A stretch of DNA of 64,000 nucleotides from Paracoccus sp. JM45 (GCF_003590715.1 NZ_QQVY01000009.1:1-64000), one strand, 5' to 3'. Counted from the stretch's first letter, positions 1-8,907 are shown. Notes: generated from the letters alone by a model not told the origin. Program-made: numbers and translations.

Positions 1-106
1 CGGTGAAGCGGTGTTTAGGCAAACCAATCCAAAGGCGCAAGCAGGTTTTTGGAAGTTTTGTGAAATCAGACCGAATTAACCCGTAACACACTGTAATGAA
101 ACAACT
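1..106. other. Intergenic start of window
   Basis: AT-richer non-coding sequence between the window edge and the stop codon of msrQ. I see no gene start, hairpin terminator or repeat here; it is only the 3' flank of the msrPQ operon. Confidence 0.5.
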
Positions 107-730
107 TCACACACGGCCCAAAACCCGCCCCCACGACACACGACCCCGAATCAAAACCCGGAAACCAAGAATCAACAGAATCGCGAACAGCCAGAAATAG
201 GGTTCGCGCTCATTCACCTTGACGGCCCAGACCCAATGCAGGCCGACCAGCAAGGCCGCCGGATAGACCAGCTTATGCAGTTTGCGCCACTGCATCCCGC
301 CCAAGCGCCGGATCGACAGATTGTTCGAGGTCACCGCCAAAGGCAGCAGCATCAGAAACGCAACCAACCCGAACAGCAGATAACGGCGCTTTAGCAGATC
401 CTGCCCCATCTGTGACCATAACAGCCCCATATCAAACACCACCCATGCCAGAACATGTGGCAGCGCATAGGCAAAGCACAGCACCCCAAGCGCACGACGA
501 AAGCGCATCAACGATATGCCCGTCAGCCGCAGCAGCGGCGTCACCGCCAGCCCCGCAACCAACAGGTACAACGCGGTCCGGCCCAGACGATGTTCAATCG
601 CCTGAACGGGGTCCGCACCCAAACCGCCCGTAAACGTGTCCCATAACAACAGGGCAAAGGGCAGCGCCCCTGCCAGCCAGATGACCGGAACAGGAATGCG
701 GCGCAGGATATCGTTGATTGCGCGGATCAT
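107..730 (-). CDS. msrQ: MsrQ, heme-binding membrane subunit of periplasmic methionine sulfoxide reductase
   Basis: MsrQ is a ferric-reductase-like cytochrome b membrane protein that passes electrons from the quinone pool or a cytosolic flavin reductase to MsrP. The 207-residue product is strongly hydrophobic with about six membrane segments; histidines within them (for example in the segment ending LHKLVYPAALLVGLHWVW) are candidate heme ligands. The start chosen is the ATG at 730, which overlaps the TGA of msrP by one base (TGATG), the usual msrP-msrQ arrangement; a longer frame running to 862 would overlap msrP by over 130 bases and is rejected. The arrangement shows translational coupling with msrP. 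Family assignment is secure; the electron donor in this organism is inferred. Confidence 0.92.
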   Translation of the reverse strand: MIRAINDILRRIPVPVIWLAGALPFALLLWDTFTGGLGADPVQAIEHRLGRTALYLLVAGLAVTPLLRLTGISLMRFRRALGVLCFAYALPHVLAWVVFDMGLLWSQMGQDLLKRRYLLFGLVAFLMLLPLAVTSNNLSIRRLGGMQWRKLHKLVYPAALLVGLHWVWAVKVNEREPYFWLFAILLILGFRVLIRGRVSWGRVLGRV

Positions 731-1644
731 CAGTAATCCCTCGACAGGTCCATGCCGGCATACATGTCTGCGACCTGATCGCCATAGCCATTGAACATGA
801 ACGTCTCTTGCCGCCCGCCAAACAGGCCAGCGCCAATGCGACGTTCCGTGGCTTGGCTCCAACGGGGGTGATCAACGGTCGGGTTCACGTTGGCATAAAA
901 CCCGTATTCAGAGGCCTGCAGCTGGTTCCATGTGGCAAGGGGCTGTTTATCAGTCAGGGTAATCCGGACAATCGACTTGATGGATTTGAACCCGTATTTC
1001 CACGGCACCACCAGACGGATCGGGGCACCGTTCTGGTTGGGCAGAGTTTCCGAATACAGACCCGTCGCCAGCAATGTCAGCGGATTCATCGCCTCGTCCA
1101 GACGCAGACCTTCGCGATAGGGCCAATCCAGCAAGGCGCGCTGTTGTCCGACCATCTCTTCTGGGCGCACCAACGTTTCAAACGCGACGTATTTCGCACC
1201 CGCCTGCACGCCAGCTTTGTTCAGCGCCGATGCCAGCGGCACGCCCAGCCACGGCACGACCATCGACCATGCCTCGACGCAGCGCAGGCGATAGATGCGT
1301 TCTTCCAGCGCATTGTCGGGGGCCAGATCCTCGACCCCGTAACTGCCGGGGCGGTCAACCATGCCGTCGATTTGCACGGACCAGTCAGCGGTCGTCAGGG
1401 CACCTGCATTGCGCGAAGGGTCTTCTTTGCCGGTCCCGAATTCGTAAAAATTGTTATAGCTGCTGATCTCTTCCAGCGTATTGGGTGCCTGATCGGTGGA
1501 ATATGGCGACGGCTTGCCCGTCAGCGCCATCGCGGGACGGCCCATCAATGCGGGGGCTGCCAAAGCCACAGCGCCTGCCGCCATAAATTTGCGACGGTCC
1601 ATATAGATGGCCCTGGGGGTTACGTGTGACCAAGTCAGCTTCAT
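730..1644 (-). CDS. msrP: MsrP, molybdopterin-dependent periplasmic methionine sulfoxide reductase
   Basis: MsrP (formerly YedY) reduces methionine sulfoxide in periplasmic proteins using a molybdenum-pterin centre. The 304-residue product has a twin-arginine export signal ([10 protein letters not shown], residues 16-25) followed by a hydrophobic stretch, and the sulfite-oxidase-type core in which Cys122 (in RLRCVEAW) is the expected molybdenum ligand. The start at 1644 is preceded by GGAGGATGAC, a good ribosome site; earlier in-frame ATGs reaching 1731 lack one. It heads a two-gene operon with msrQ and lies downstream of yggT-recQ on the same strand, separated by about 130 bases. Length and motifs are normal for the family. 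Confidence 0.94.
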   Translation of the reverse strand: MKLTWSHVTPRAIYMDRRKFMAAGAVALAAPALMGRPAMALTGKPSPYSTDQAPNTLEEISSYNNFYEFGTGKEDPSRNAGALTTADWSVQIDGMVDRPGSYGVEDLAPDNALEERIYRLRCVEAWSMVVPWLGVPLASALNKAGVQAGAKYVAFETLVRPEEMVGQQRALLDWPYREGLRLDEAMNPLTLLATGLYSETLPNQNGAPIRLVVPWKYGFKSIKSIVRITLTDKQPLATWNQLQASEYGFYANVNPTVDHPRWSQATERRIGAGLFGGRQETFMFNGYGDQVADMYAGMDLSRDY

Positions 1645-1773
1645 GTCATCCTCCGGATATGACGGGCGCGTGCACGCGACCCGATGCATCATTGCACATG
1701 CACGCACACCCCGCAGGATTTGGTGCATCACATTCGATTGACACTACGTTGGCCAAGGCCAAAACGTTACAGG

Positions 1774-3825
1774 TCAGCCTGCCAGAATCCGGTCTAGAAA
1801 TGCCGCTCCGAAACGATCGACGCGCGGTTCGTCCAGATAACGCCCCATCGAATCAAGGTTTTGCGGCTTATGTTCGGCGATCCGCTTGATCTGCTGGGTC
1901 GTGCAGGACAGCGGCTTGTCGATGCCATCTTCGCCCCGCGCCAAACGCAGCTGAATTTCTTGCAGATCATCAAACAAAGCCCCTGAGGGACGGCCAGCCA
2001 AGGCGCGACGGGCCGGATGCATCTGGGGTTGATCGCCCGCAATCACCGACAGGAATTGCTGACCATAGCTTTCCAGCTTTTTGGCCCCGACGCCGCTGAT
2101 GCCCGCCATCTCGTCGATGTTCTGGGGGCGGCGCTCTGCCATTTCGATCAGGGTCCGGTCGGGAAAGATGACATAGGCCGGCACACGGGCCGTTTCAGCC
2201 ATCGCACGGCGCTTGGCCTTGAGGGCCGACAACAGCGGTTCATCTTCTTCGGAGACTTGGGTCCGCAAGACATTTGCGCTTTTGGCGTTTTTGGTGGTGT
2301 CCTGCCGCAAGGTGACGCTCTCGTCGCCGCGCAGGATGGGGTGTGCGGCTTCGGTCAGGTGCAGCGCGCCGTGGCGTTCGGGGTCGGGGCGGCACAGGTC
2401 CAGCCCCATCATCTGCCGGAATATCGCCTGCCACTGGCCTTTGCCGAAATCCTTGCCAACACCAAAGGTCGGCAGTTTATCATGACCACGTTCCAGCACC
2501 TTTTCGGTCTGGTTGCCGGTCAGCACATCAATCAGATGCCCGCTGCCGAACCATTCGCCGGTGCGGACAATCGCCGACAACGCCTTGCGCACCGCCATCG
2601 TGCCGTCAAACAGCTTTGGCGGCGTCTGGCACAGATCGCAATTGCCGCAATCCTGCGTCATCTCTTCGCCGAAATAGGACAGCAGGCGACGACGGCGGCA
2701 ACCTGTCGCCTCGGCCAGTCCCAGTAGGGCATTCAGGCGGGCGTGGTCGGCGGCCTTGCGGCCGGGATCGGCCAGACCTTCGTCCACCTGCGTGCGGCGC
2801 AGGCGGATATCGTCGGGGCCATAGAGGGTCATCGTATCCGCCGGATCGCCATCACGACCCGCACGCCCGATTTCCTGATAGTAACTTTCGATGCTTTTGG
2901 GCAGATCAGCATGAACAACCCAGCGGATGTCCGGCTTATCAATGCCCATACCAAAGGCGACGGTCGCCACGACAATCAAACCGTCCTCGCGCTGGAACCT
3001 CGCCTCGGCTTCGCGGCGCTGATCGGCCTCCATCCCTGCGTGATAGGCGATGGCAGGGTGGCCTTCGTCGCGCAATGCCTGCGCCAAGGTTTCGGTCCGC
3101 GCCCGCGATCCGCAATAGATGATGCCCGACTGTCCCCGACGCGCAGCGACATAGGATGTCACCTGCTGGCGCGGGCTGTTTTTGGGCTGGAATGCCAGAC
3201 GGATATTGGGACGGTCGAACCCGCGCAAAAACGTGACAGGCGGCTGGCCGTCAAACAGGCGGGTGACAATTTCAGCCTGCGTTTCGACATCGGCGGTGGC
3301 GGTAAAGGCCGACAAAGGCACATCCAGCGCCCGCTTCAGATCACCGATACGCAGGTAATCGGGGCGGAAGTCATGGCCCCATTGGCTGACGCAATGCGCC
3401 TCGTCCACGGCAATTGCCGTGACATTGGCGCGGCGCAACAGGTTCACCGTTCCGCCGGATGCCAGCCGTTCGGGCGCCATATACAGCAGCTTCATCTCTC
3501 CGGCTTGCAGGGCCTGAAAGACGGCATCGGTTTCTTCGTCGGTATTGCCGCTGGTCAGGGCACCGGCATTCACACCTGCCGCGCGCAGGGCACGGACCTG
3601 ATCGCGCATCAGGGCGATCAACGGTGATATCACCACCGTCACCCCGTTCCGCATCAGCGCGGGCAGCTGGAAGCACAGCGATTTGCCGCCGCCCGTGGGC
3701 ATGATGGCCAGCACATCGCTGCCACCGGCCACAGCCTCGACAATATCCTGCTGGCCGAGCCGGAAGCCGTCAAAGCCCCAGACCTGACGCAGCAGATCAT
3801 CCGATGCCAGATCCTGTGCCATCAT
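1774..3825 (-). CDS. recQ: RecQ ATP-dependent DNA helicase
   Basis: RecQ is a 3'-5' superfamily 2 helicase acting in recombination and fork repair. The 683-residue product has Walker A at residues 43-50 (PTGGGKSL), the DEAH box with the RecQ-specific aromatic-rich loop (DEAHCVSQWGHDFRP), the second RecA-like domain ending in QEIGRAGRDG, a zinc-binding region (cysteines in the CRRRR...CGNCDLC region) with winged helix, and a C-terminal HRDC region that looks duplicated (two helix-rich blocks around residues 540-600 and 620-683). It is somewhat longer than E. coli RecQ because of that tail. Two adjacent ATG codons (3825 and 3822) are possible starts; both overlap the stop of yggT (ATGATGA), so the two genes are probably translationally coupled. 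Confidence 0.95.
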   Translation of the reverse strand: MMAQDLASDDLLRQVWGFDGFRLGQQDIVEAVAGGSDVLAIMPTGGGKSLCFQLPALMRNGVTVVISPLIALMRDQVRALRAAGVNAGALTSGNTDEETDAVFQALQAGEMKLLYMAPERLASGGTVNLLRRANVTAIAVDEAHCVSQWGHDFRPDYLRIGDLKRALDVPLSAFTATADVETQAEIVTRLFDGQPPVTFLRGFDRPNIRLAFQPKNSPRQQVTSYVAARRGQSGIIYCGSRARTETLAQALRDEGHPAIAYHAGMEADQRREAEARFQREDGLIVVATVAFGMGIDKPDIRWVVHADLPKSIESYYQEIGRAGRDGDPADTMTLYGPDDIRLRRTQVDEGLADPGRKAADHARLNALLGLAEATGCRRRRLLSYFGEEMTQDCGNCDLCQTPPKLFDGTMAVRKALSAIVRTGEWFGSGHLIDVLTGNQTEKVLERGHDKLPTFGVGKDFGKGQWQAIFRQMMGLDLCRPDPERHGALHLTEAAHPILRGDESVTLRQDTTKNAKSANVLRTQVSEEDEPLLSALKAKRRAMAETARVPAYVIFPDRTLIEMAERRPQNIDEMAGISGVGAKKLESYGQQFLSVIAGDQPQMHPARRALAGRPSGALFDDLQEIQLRLARGEDGIDKPLSCTTQQIKRIAEHKPQNLDSMGRYLDEPRVDRFGAAFLDRILAG

Positions 3826-4115
3826 GCGCCGTAAAAGAAGCCTGCGTTATTGGCCAGCGCGCGTTGCAGGATGATGATCGCGATAAAAACGATCAGCGGT
3901 GCCAGATCCAGACCGCCCATATCGGGCAGGCGGCGACGGATGGGCGAATAGATCGGCTCCAGCAACCGGTTCAGACCATCCCAGATCTGGCCGACCAATG
4001 GCTGGCGCAGGTTCAGCACCTGAAAGTTGATCAGCCATGACATGATAATGTGCACGATCATGATGAACCAAAGGACCTGCAAAACCAGTTGCAGGGCTTC
4101 ATATAGCGTACCCAT
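3822..4115 (-). CDS. YggT family membrane protein
   Basis: This 97-residue protein has two hydrophobic segments (residues about 5-25 and 70-90) flanking the conserved YggT loop with LLEPIYSPIRRRLPDMGGLDLAPL. Family members are small inner-membrane proteins connected with cell division or osmotic tolerance in some bacteria; no biochemical activity is established. The start at 4115 has AGGAGTGACG just upstream; the longer frame to 4322 overlaps the divergent thioesterase-like region and is not supported. Its stop overlaps the recQ start. Function here is not determined. Confidence 0.88.
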   Translation of the reverse strand: MGTLYEALQLVLQVLWFIMIVHIIMSWLINFQVLNLRQPLVGQIWDGLNRLLEPIYSPIRRRLPDMGGLDLAPLIVFIAIIILQRALANNAGFFYGA

Positions 4116-4264
4116 CGTCACTCCTACTGCGTCTATATGGCGATTTTCACCCCTGTATGCTTGTGCAGGTGGCAGGACGCAAGCGGCTGCGACCCCATGC
4201 CGCCGCGTTCGGGTTGACGGGGGCACGAACACGGCCCACCCAAGGTGCAAATGAGAGGGCCTGC

Positions 4265-4825
4265 ATGTATCCGTTATTCCGCTTTGCCAAAGAGCTGCTG
4301 AAATTCCGCAATGCACCTGCATTGCCCGTCACCGGCACGCATGTGTCCACCCATATCTGCTGGCCGTGGGATCTGGACCCTTGGGTCGAGCTGAATAACG
4401 GCCGCACCCTGACCCTGTTCGATCTGGGCCGCATTCCCTTGGCGCGCCGCACCGGCATGATCCCCGTGATGCGGGCGAATAAATGGGGAATTACGGTCGC
4501 CGGAAACTCGACCCGCTATCGCAAGCGGATCAGGGGGTTCGACCGCTTTACCATGCTGTCGCGGATGGTCGGCTGGGATCACCGCTTTATCTATATGGAA
4601 CAGACGATGTGGCGCGGCCAAGATTGTTGCAATCAGGTGATGATCCGCAGCGCCGTCACATCGGCCAATGGCATCGTCCCGCCTGCACAGGTCGTCCGCG
4701 CGCTTGGGCATGATATGGAAAGCCCGCCCCTGCCCGACTGGATCACCGCATGGATCGCGGCGGATGCCCAACGTCCGTGGCCCCCCGCCATCCCCGAGGA
4801 TGCGAAACTGTCCTTGTCACAGTAA
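4265..4825 (+). CDS. Acyl-CoA thioesterase-like protein (THEM6 / 4HBT hotdog fold)
   Basis: The 186-residue product resembles hotdog-fold thioesterases: the N-terminal half contains STHICWPWDLDPWVELNNG, where the D..E-N-N-G segment matches the region holding the catalytic residue in 4-hydroxybenzoyl-CoA-thioesterase-like proteins, followed by a central helix region and beta strands. Substrate cannot be told. The ATG at 4265 follows GAGAGGG; an upstream in-frame ATG at 4157 would add 36 unlike residues. It is divergent from yggT-recQ and stands just ahead of the UMF1-type transporter, 45 bases away, so the two may be cotranscribed. Confidence 0.75.
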   Translation: MYPLFRFAKELLKFRNAPALPVTGTHVSTHICWPWDLDPWVELNNGRTLTLFDLGRIPLARRTGMIPVMRANKWGITVAGNSTRYRKRIRGFDRFTMLSRMVGWDHRFIYMEQTMWRGQDCCNQVMIRSAVTSANGIVPPAQVVRALGHDMESPPLPDWITAWIAADAQRPWPPAIPEDAKLSLSQ

Positions 4826-4870
4826 CGGCCCTTGGGCCTTATATCGCCAAACGGGGCAGAAGGGGCCGAT

Positions 4871-6235
4871 ATGAACCGCAAACGCATCTGGGGGTGGTGG
4901 TTTTTCGACTGGGCCAGCCAGCCTTTCCATACGCTGCTGCTGACCTTCATCTTCTCGATCTATTTTGCGGAAGTGGCGCGTCGCCATTTTATCAACATCG
5001 GCGACAGCAGCACCTTGGCGGGGGCCAATGCACAAGCGCTGTGGGGATACGGGTTGTCGATCGCAGGGGTGATCATCGCCCTGCTGGCACCGGTGCTGGG
5101 CGCGGTGGCCGACAGTTCGGGCCGCAGGATGCCATGGGTCTGGCTGTTTTCGGCGCTGTATGTCGTCGGATCGGCGGGACTGTGGTTCCTGATGCCGACG
5201 CAGCCCGCCCTGATACAGGCGGTGGTGCTGTTCGGCATCGGGCTGATCGGGGTCGAGTTCGCGACCATCTTTACCAACGCCATGCTGCCATCCCTTGCCC
5301 CGCGCGATGAAATTGGCCGCCTGTCCGGTTCCGGCTTTGCCTTTGGCTATCTGGGCGGCGTCGTATCACTGGCAGTCATGCTGGCGCTGTTTGCCGAAAC
5401 GCCAAGCGGGCGGACGTTGATCGGTATTCCACCGCTGTTCGGGCTGAACCCGACGCTGCGCGAGGGCACCCGCTTTGTCGGTCCCTTCACCGCCATCTGG
5501 TATATCGTCTTCATGGTGCCGTTCTTCCTTTGGGTCCGTGACACCAAGGGCAGCACCCGCCCGATCCGCATTCGCGCCGCCCTGCGTGACCTGTGGACGC
5601 TGGTCCGTAGCCTGCGCCAGCGTGACAGCCTGCGGAACTGGCTGGTGTCGTCGATGCTGTCACGCGATGCGCTGAACGCGCTTTACGGCTTCGGCGGCGT
5701 CTATGCAGGGACGGTGCTGGGCTGGCCGGTGTTTCTGGCGGGGGTCTTTGGCGTAGTTAGCGCCATTTCAGCCGCAATCATCAGCTGGCTGGGCGGGCGG
5801 GCCGACCGGCGCTTTGGCCCGCGAGGCGTAATTAGCATCTGCATTCTGGCGCTGATGGCGGTCTGCACCCTGCTGGTCGGCATGGACCGCACCACGATCT
5901 TTGGGATGGCCGTTCCTGCCGACCCTGTGCTGGCTGGGCTGCGCCTGCCGGACATGTTGTTCTTTATCTGTGGCGCGGTGATCGGCGGGGCGGGCGGCGC
6001 ATTACAGGCCGCCAGCCGCACGATGATGGTCCGTCATACCACTCCTGAACGCGCGACCGAAGGGTTCGGCCTTTATGCGCTGTCAGGCAAAGCGACCGCG
6101 TTTCTGGCACCGTTCCTGATTGCGCTGACCACCGATCTCAGCGGCAGCCAGCGCATCGGCTTTCTTCCGTTGATCGTGATCTTTCTTGTCGCGCTGGTTC
6201 TGTTACGATGGGTCAACCCGGAAGGAGAGGCATAA
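4871..6235 (+). CDS. UMF1 (Atg22-like) family MFS transporter
   Basis: A 454-residue polytopic protein with about 12 membrane helices. It opens with the family-typical WGWWFFDWASQPFHTLLLTFIFSIYF region and has MFS loop features such as GGRADRRFGPRG. UMF1 proteins are related to yeast Atg22 amino-acid exporters; bacterial substrates are mostly unknown. The start at 4871 follows AGAAGGGGCCGAT; an earlier ATG at 4832 is less likely. The TAA stop lies 2 bases before the GTG start of mepA, so the pair is probably one operon. Confidence 0.85.
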   Translation: MNRKRIWGWWFFDWASQPFHTLLLTFIFSIYFAEVARRHFINIGDSSTLAGANAQALWGYGLSIAGVIIALLAPVLGAVADSSGRRMPWVWLFSALYVVGSAGLWFLMPTQPALIQAVVLFGIGLIGVEFATIFTNAMLPSLAPRDEIGRLSGSGFAFGYLGGVVSLAVMLALFAETPSGRTLIGIPPLFGLNPTLREGTRFVGPFTAIWYIVFMVPFFLWVRDTKGSTRPIRIRAALRDLWTLVRSLRQRDSLRNWLVSSMLSRDALNALYGFGGVYAGTVLGWPVFLAGVFGVVSAISAAIISWLGGRADRRFGPRGVISICILALMAVCTLLVGMDRTTIFGMAVPADPVLAGLRLPDMLFFICGAVIGGAGGALQAASRTMMVRHTTPERATEGFGLYALSGKATAFLAPFLIALTTDLSGSQRIGFLPLIVIFLVALVLLRWVNPEGEA

Positions 6236-6237
6236 TC

Positions 6238-7122
6238 GTGATCCGCAAGACCCTGACCGCCGCCGCCATATTGCTAAGCCTGACGCTGCCCGCCACCGCA
6301 GCGCCGCTGGCCAAGGATGTATTCGGCCATGTTCCCGGCCCGACCGCAGGCACCGCCGCAGCATTCGGCACCTATAGCAAAGGCTGCTTTAACGGCGGCG
6401 TCCAGATGCCCGAAAGCGGGCCGACATGGCAGTCGATGCGCCTGTCGCGCAACCGCAACTGGGGCCACCCCGAACTGGTGAACTTCCTGACGGGCCTGTC
6501 GCAGGCCGCCACCAAAATGGGCTGGAACGGCCTTTATATCGGCGACATGAGCCAGCCGCGCGGCGGCCCCATGCTGACCGGCCACGCCAGCCATCAGATG
6601 GGGCTGGATGCCGATATCTGGATGCTGAAACCGCAAAGCCTGTCGCTAGGCCGCCAGCAACGCGAAAACATCTCCTCGGTTTCGGTGGTGGCATCGAACG
6701 GCTTGGGGATGTCAGGGTATTGGACCCCCTCGCACGCTGCGCTGATCCAGTCGGCGGCCATGGACCCGCGCGTGGACCGCATCTTCCTTGATGCTGCCAT
6801 CAAGGACACCATGTGCAAAGCCAACGGCAACCGCGGATCATGGCTGCAAAAGCTGCGGCCGACGCCGAACCATGACTATCATTTCCACGTGCGCCTGAAC
6901 TGCCCCGCCGGAAACAGCGGTTGCACCAATACTGCCGCACCCGTTGCTGCGCTGTCGGGCAATGACAACGGCTGTGGTGCTGCGGCGCAGGAAATGGCCT
7001 ATCGGGCCAACCCCTCCAGCCGCCCCAAGGCGGGTCCGGGCAACCCCAACTATCGCCACCCCCGCACCTTTGCCCTGTCCGAACTGCCGCGCCAATGCCA
7101 GATCATCGGCACCGCGCGCTAG
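6238..7122 (+). CDS. mepA: MepA, penicillin-insensitive murein endopeptidase
   Basis: MepA is a periplasmic LAS-family zinc endopeptidase that cuts D-alanyl-meso-DAP cross-links. The 294-residue product has a clear Sec signal peptide ending near TLPATA-APL (about residue 22). Metal-site elements are visible as GHASHQMGLDAD (residues 115-126) and NHDYHFHVRLN near residue 220, and several cysteines that form disulfides in the family are present. The start is the GTG at 6238, preceded at ideal spacing by AAGGAGAGG; the ATG at 6208 lies inside the upstream gene and is rejected. The 3' end overlaps the next gene by 28 bases. Confidence 0.93.
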   Translation: MIRKTLTAAAILLSLTLPATAAPLAKDVFGHVPGPTAGTAAAFGTYSKGCFNGGVQMPESGPTWQSMRLSRNRNWGHPELVNFLTGLSQAATKMGWNGLYIGDMSQPRGGPMLTGHASHQMGLDADIWMLKPQSLSLGRQQRENISSVSVVASNGLGMSGYWTPSHAALIQSAAMDPRVDRIFLDAAIKDTMCKANGNRGSWLQKLRPTPNHDYHFHVRLNCPAGNSGCTNTAAPVAALSGNDNGCGAAAQEMAYRANPSSRPKAGPGNPNYRHPRTFALSELPRQCQIIGTAR

Positions 7123-8003
7123 GCGCAGCCCTTGCCGGATTGCTGTTAACCGCGCCTGCCGATGCAGGCGCGGTTCTTGATTATGTGGGCACCTATGTCT
7201 GGCACGAGGACGAGGCCAGCTTCGGCGGTTTTTCGGGCCTTGAAATCAGCGCCGATGGCAACAGCTTTCATGCGCTGTCTGACCGCGCCTATCTGTATTG
7301 GGGCCGGATCGAACGCGACCCGCGTGGCATTGTCCGCGATATGGTCGTGGCAGGGCGCGCACATCTGCAAGACAGCAAGGGCGTTCCGCTGCCGCCGGGC
7401 TATATCGGCGACAGCGAAGGTCTGGCCATCGGCGACAATAACGACACATGGGTCAGCTTCGAGGGGTTCATCCGCATCGCCCGCTATGACGATCCTGACA
7501 AACCCGCCGTTACCCTGCCCCCGCCCCCCCATATCGCGGGCATGGGACAGAACGCCGGGCTAGAGGCGCTGGCCATCCGCAAAGACGGCACTGTCATCGC
7601 CGTGCCCGAAAAATCGCTGACCGAGGCGATGCCTTTTACCGTGCTGGCCTTTGCCGATGGCACATGGTCGGAAATGACGCAGATCAGGCGCGATCCCCGC
7701 TGGTTGCCGGTGGGGGCGGATTTCGGTCCTGACGGGTGGTTCTATCTGCTAGAGCGGAATTTCCACGGCATTCTGGGGTTTTCATCACGGGTCCGCCGGA
7801 TGCACCTGTCGAATGCAGGCGTCACCGACGAGGAAATCCTGCTGGAAACCAGCCCGCTGCAATATGACAATCTTGAAGGTATCTCGGTCTGGGATGACGG
7901 CACGGGGATCCGGCTGACCATGATGTCGGATGACAATTTCCTGTTCGTCCAACGAACCGAGATTGTCGAATACCGGCTGCGCGCCGACAACCATCATCCG
8001 TAA
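7095..8003 (+). CDS. Esterase-like activity of phytase family protein
   Basis: A 302-residue exported protein with an N-terminal signal (LGAALAGLLLTAPADA, cut near residue 24) and a predicted beta-propeller of the phytase-like esterase family. Characteristic acidic motifs include GFSGLEIS, YIGDSEGLAI, NAGLEALAI and YDNLEGISV, in which a Glu recurs in each blade and would line a metal-binding face. The coding start overlaps the 3' end of mepA by 28 bases, so translation is probably coupled. The substrate is unknown; both proteins should be periplasmic. Confidence 0.85.
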   Translation: MPDHRHRALGAALAGLLLTAPADAGAVLDYVGTYVWHEDEASFGGFSGLEISADGNSFHALSDRAYLYWGRIERDPRGIVRDMVVAGRAHLQDSKGVPLPPGYIGDSEGLAIGDNNDTWVSFEGFIRIARYDDPDKPAVTLPPPPHIAGMGQNAGLEALAIRKDGTVIAVPEKSLTEAMPFTVLAFADGTWSEMTQIRRDPRWLPVGADFGPDGWFYLLERNFHGILGFSSRVRRMHLSNAGVTDEEILLETSPLQYDNLEGISVWDDGTGIRLTMMSDDNFLFVQRTEIVEYRLRADNHHP

Positions 8004-8035
8004 GGAAATTGACAAGGCGGGGTACGGGCGCGTAT

Positions 8036-8066
8036 GGCCCCCGCTGCCCCTGCACAAACGGGGGCC
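8036..8066 (+). other. G/C-only hairpin upstream of the queuosine-precursor transporter
   Basis: GGCCCCCG at 8036-8043 pairs perfectly with CGGGGGCC at 8059-8066 around a 15-base loop. It lies in the 98-base gap before the transporter start and has no T-run. It may terminate the preceding mepA operon or act in the leader; I could not match it to a known preQ1 riboswitch. Confidence 0.55.
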
Positions 8067-8101
8067 GAGTTCTTCCGCAACCTTGTAAAACGGAAATCCT
8101 G

Positions 8102-8704
8102 ATGACCCGCTTTTTGCCCGGCATACTTGCCATGGCCGCCATTGTCGTGGCCTCTAATATCCTGGTCCAGTTCACTGTCGCCAACTGGCTGACATGGGGG
8201 GCCTTTACCTATCCTTTGGCCTTTCTGGTCACCGACGTGATGAACCGCGTCTATGGCGCGCCCGCCGCGCGGCGCGTTGTGGTGACGGGCTTTGTCGTCG
8301 GGGTGATCTGTTCACTGGTCGCGGCACAAATGGATGCCACAACCCTGCGTATTGCCATTGCATCCGGCACTGCTTTTCTGGTCGCCCAACTGGTCGATGT
8401 GTCTATTTTTGATGCATTGCGCGACGGGCGGTGGTGGCGTGCGCCGCTGGCCTCGACCTTGGTCGGATCGGTGCTGGATACGGTGCTGTTTTTCGGCATC
8501 GCCTTTGCCCCGATTTTCCCCGCCGATATCAATACAGACTGGTCGAACGAGGCTGTTCCCCTGATCGGACATGGCCCCGAAACCGCCCTTTGGGTGTCTT
8601 TGGCGCTGGCGGACTGGCTGGTGAAACTGGGGCTGGCCCTACTGGCCCTTGTGCCGTTTCGCATGATTGTGCGCAAATTATTGCGTGATCGGGTCAAAAG
8701 CTGA
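8102..8704 (+). CDS. Queuosine precursor transporter (YhhQ/QPTR family)
   Basis: A 200-residue membrane protein with about six hydrophobic segments. Family marks include the FTYPLAFLVTDVMNRVYG segment, AQLVDVSIFDALRD and GSVLDTVLFFGIAF. Members import queuosine precursors (preQ0, preQ1 or queuine) used to modify tRNA wobble position 34. The ATG at 8102 was chosen because the family starts here with the first membrane helix; an upstream frame from 8009 reads through the G/C hairpin. It is followed by the small gene at 8757-8934. Confidence 0.88.
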   Translation: MTRFLPGILAMAAIVVASNILVQFTVANWLTWGAFTYPLAFLVTDVMNRVYGAPAARRVVVTGFVVGVICSLVAAQMDATTLRIAIASGTAFLVAQLVDVSIFDALRDGRWWRAPLASTLVGSVLDTVLFFGIAFAPIFPADINTDWSNEAVPLIGHGPETALWVSLALADWLVKLGLALLALVPFRMIVRKLLRDRVKS

Positions 8705-8771
8705 TTGACTTGGAAGCTAACTGTGGCACCCTCTGAGTTATAACGGCAAACTTTTGAAAGGAGGTGGTCCA

Positions 8772-8828
8772 GTGTCTAGAGTGATATTGGAGAACGGTGT
8801 CGGAACAGTTTTGGTGATCGTGACCTGA
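8772..8828 (+). CDS. Possible 18-residue peptide, unknown function
   Basis: GTG start followed by 17 codons and TGA, giving a small hydrophobic peptide (VSRVILENGVGTVLVIVT). The ribosome site GGAGG ends 7 bases before the GTG and is part of an 18-base stretch matching the complement of the 16S 3' end. Codons 2, 3 and 5 are TCT, AGA and ATA, which the neighbouring genes hardly use. A TTG at 8754 would extend the frame by six residues but would place the ribosome site inside the gene. I do not recognise the peptide. Confidence 0.45.
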   Translation: MSRVILENGVGTVLVIVT

Positions 8829-8907
8829 GGGCAGCCCCGAAGGACATTGAACCTCGATTGGGACCGTACGGGTTTTTTCCCTAACCGGACCATCTCCGTG
8901 GAACTCG

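Noticed and set aside
8004..8101. preQ1 riboswitch ahead of the queuosine precursor transporter
   Set aside because: Considered because of the gene's function, but the gap shows only a G/C hairpin and no match to the preQ1-I or preQ1-II layout that I can recognise.
8724..8744. Sigma-54 promoter upstream of the small unit (TGGCAC box)
   Set aside because: The TGGCAC is present but the matching TTGC at the -12 position is not at the right distance.
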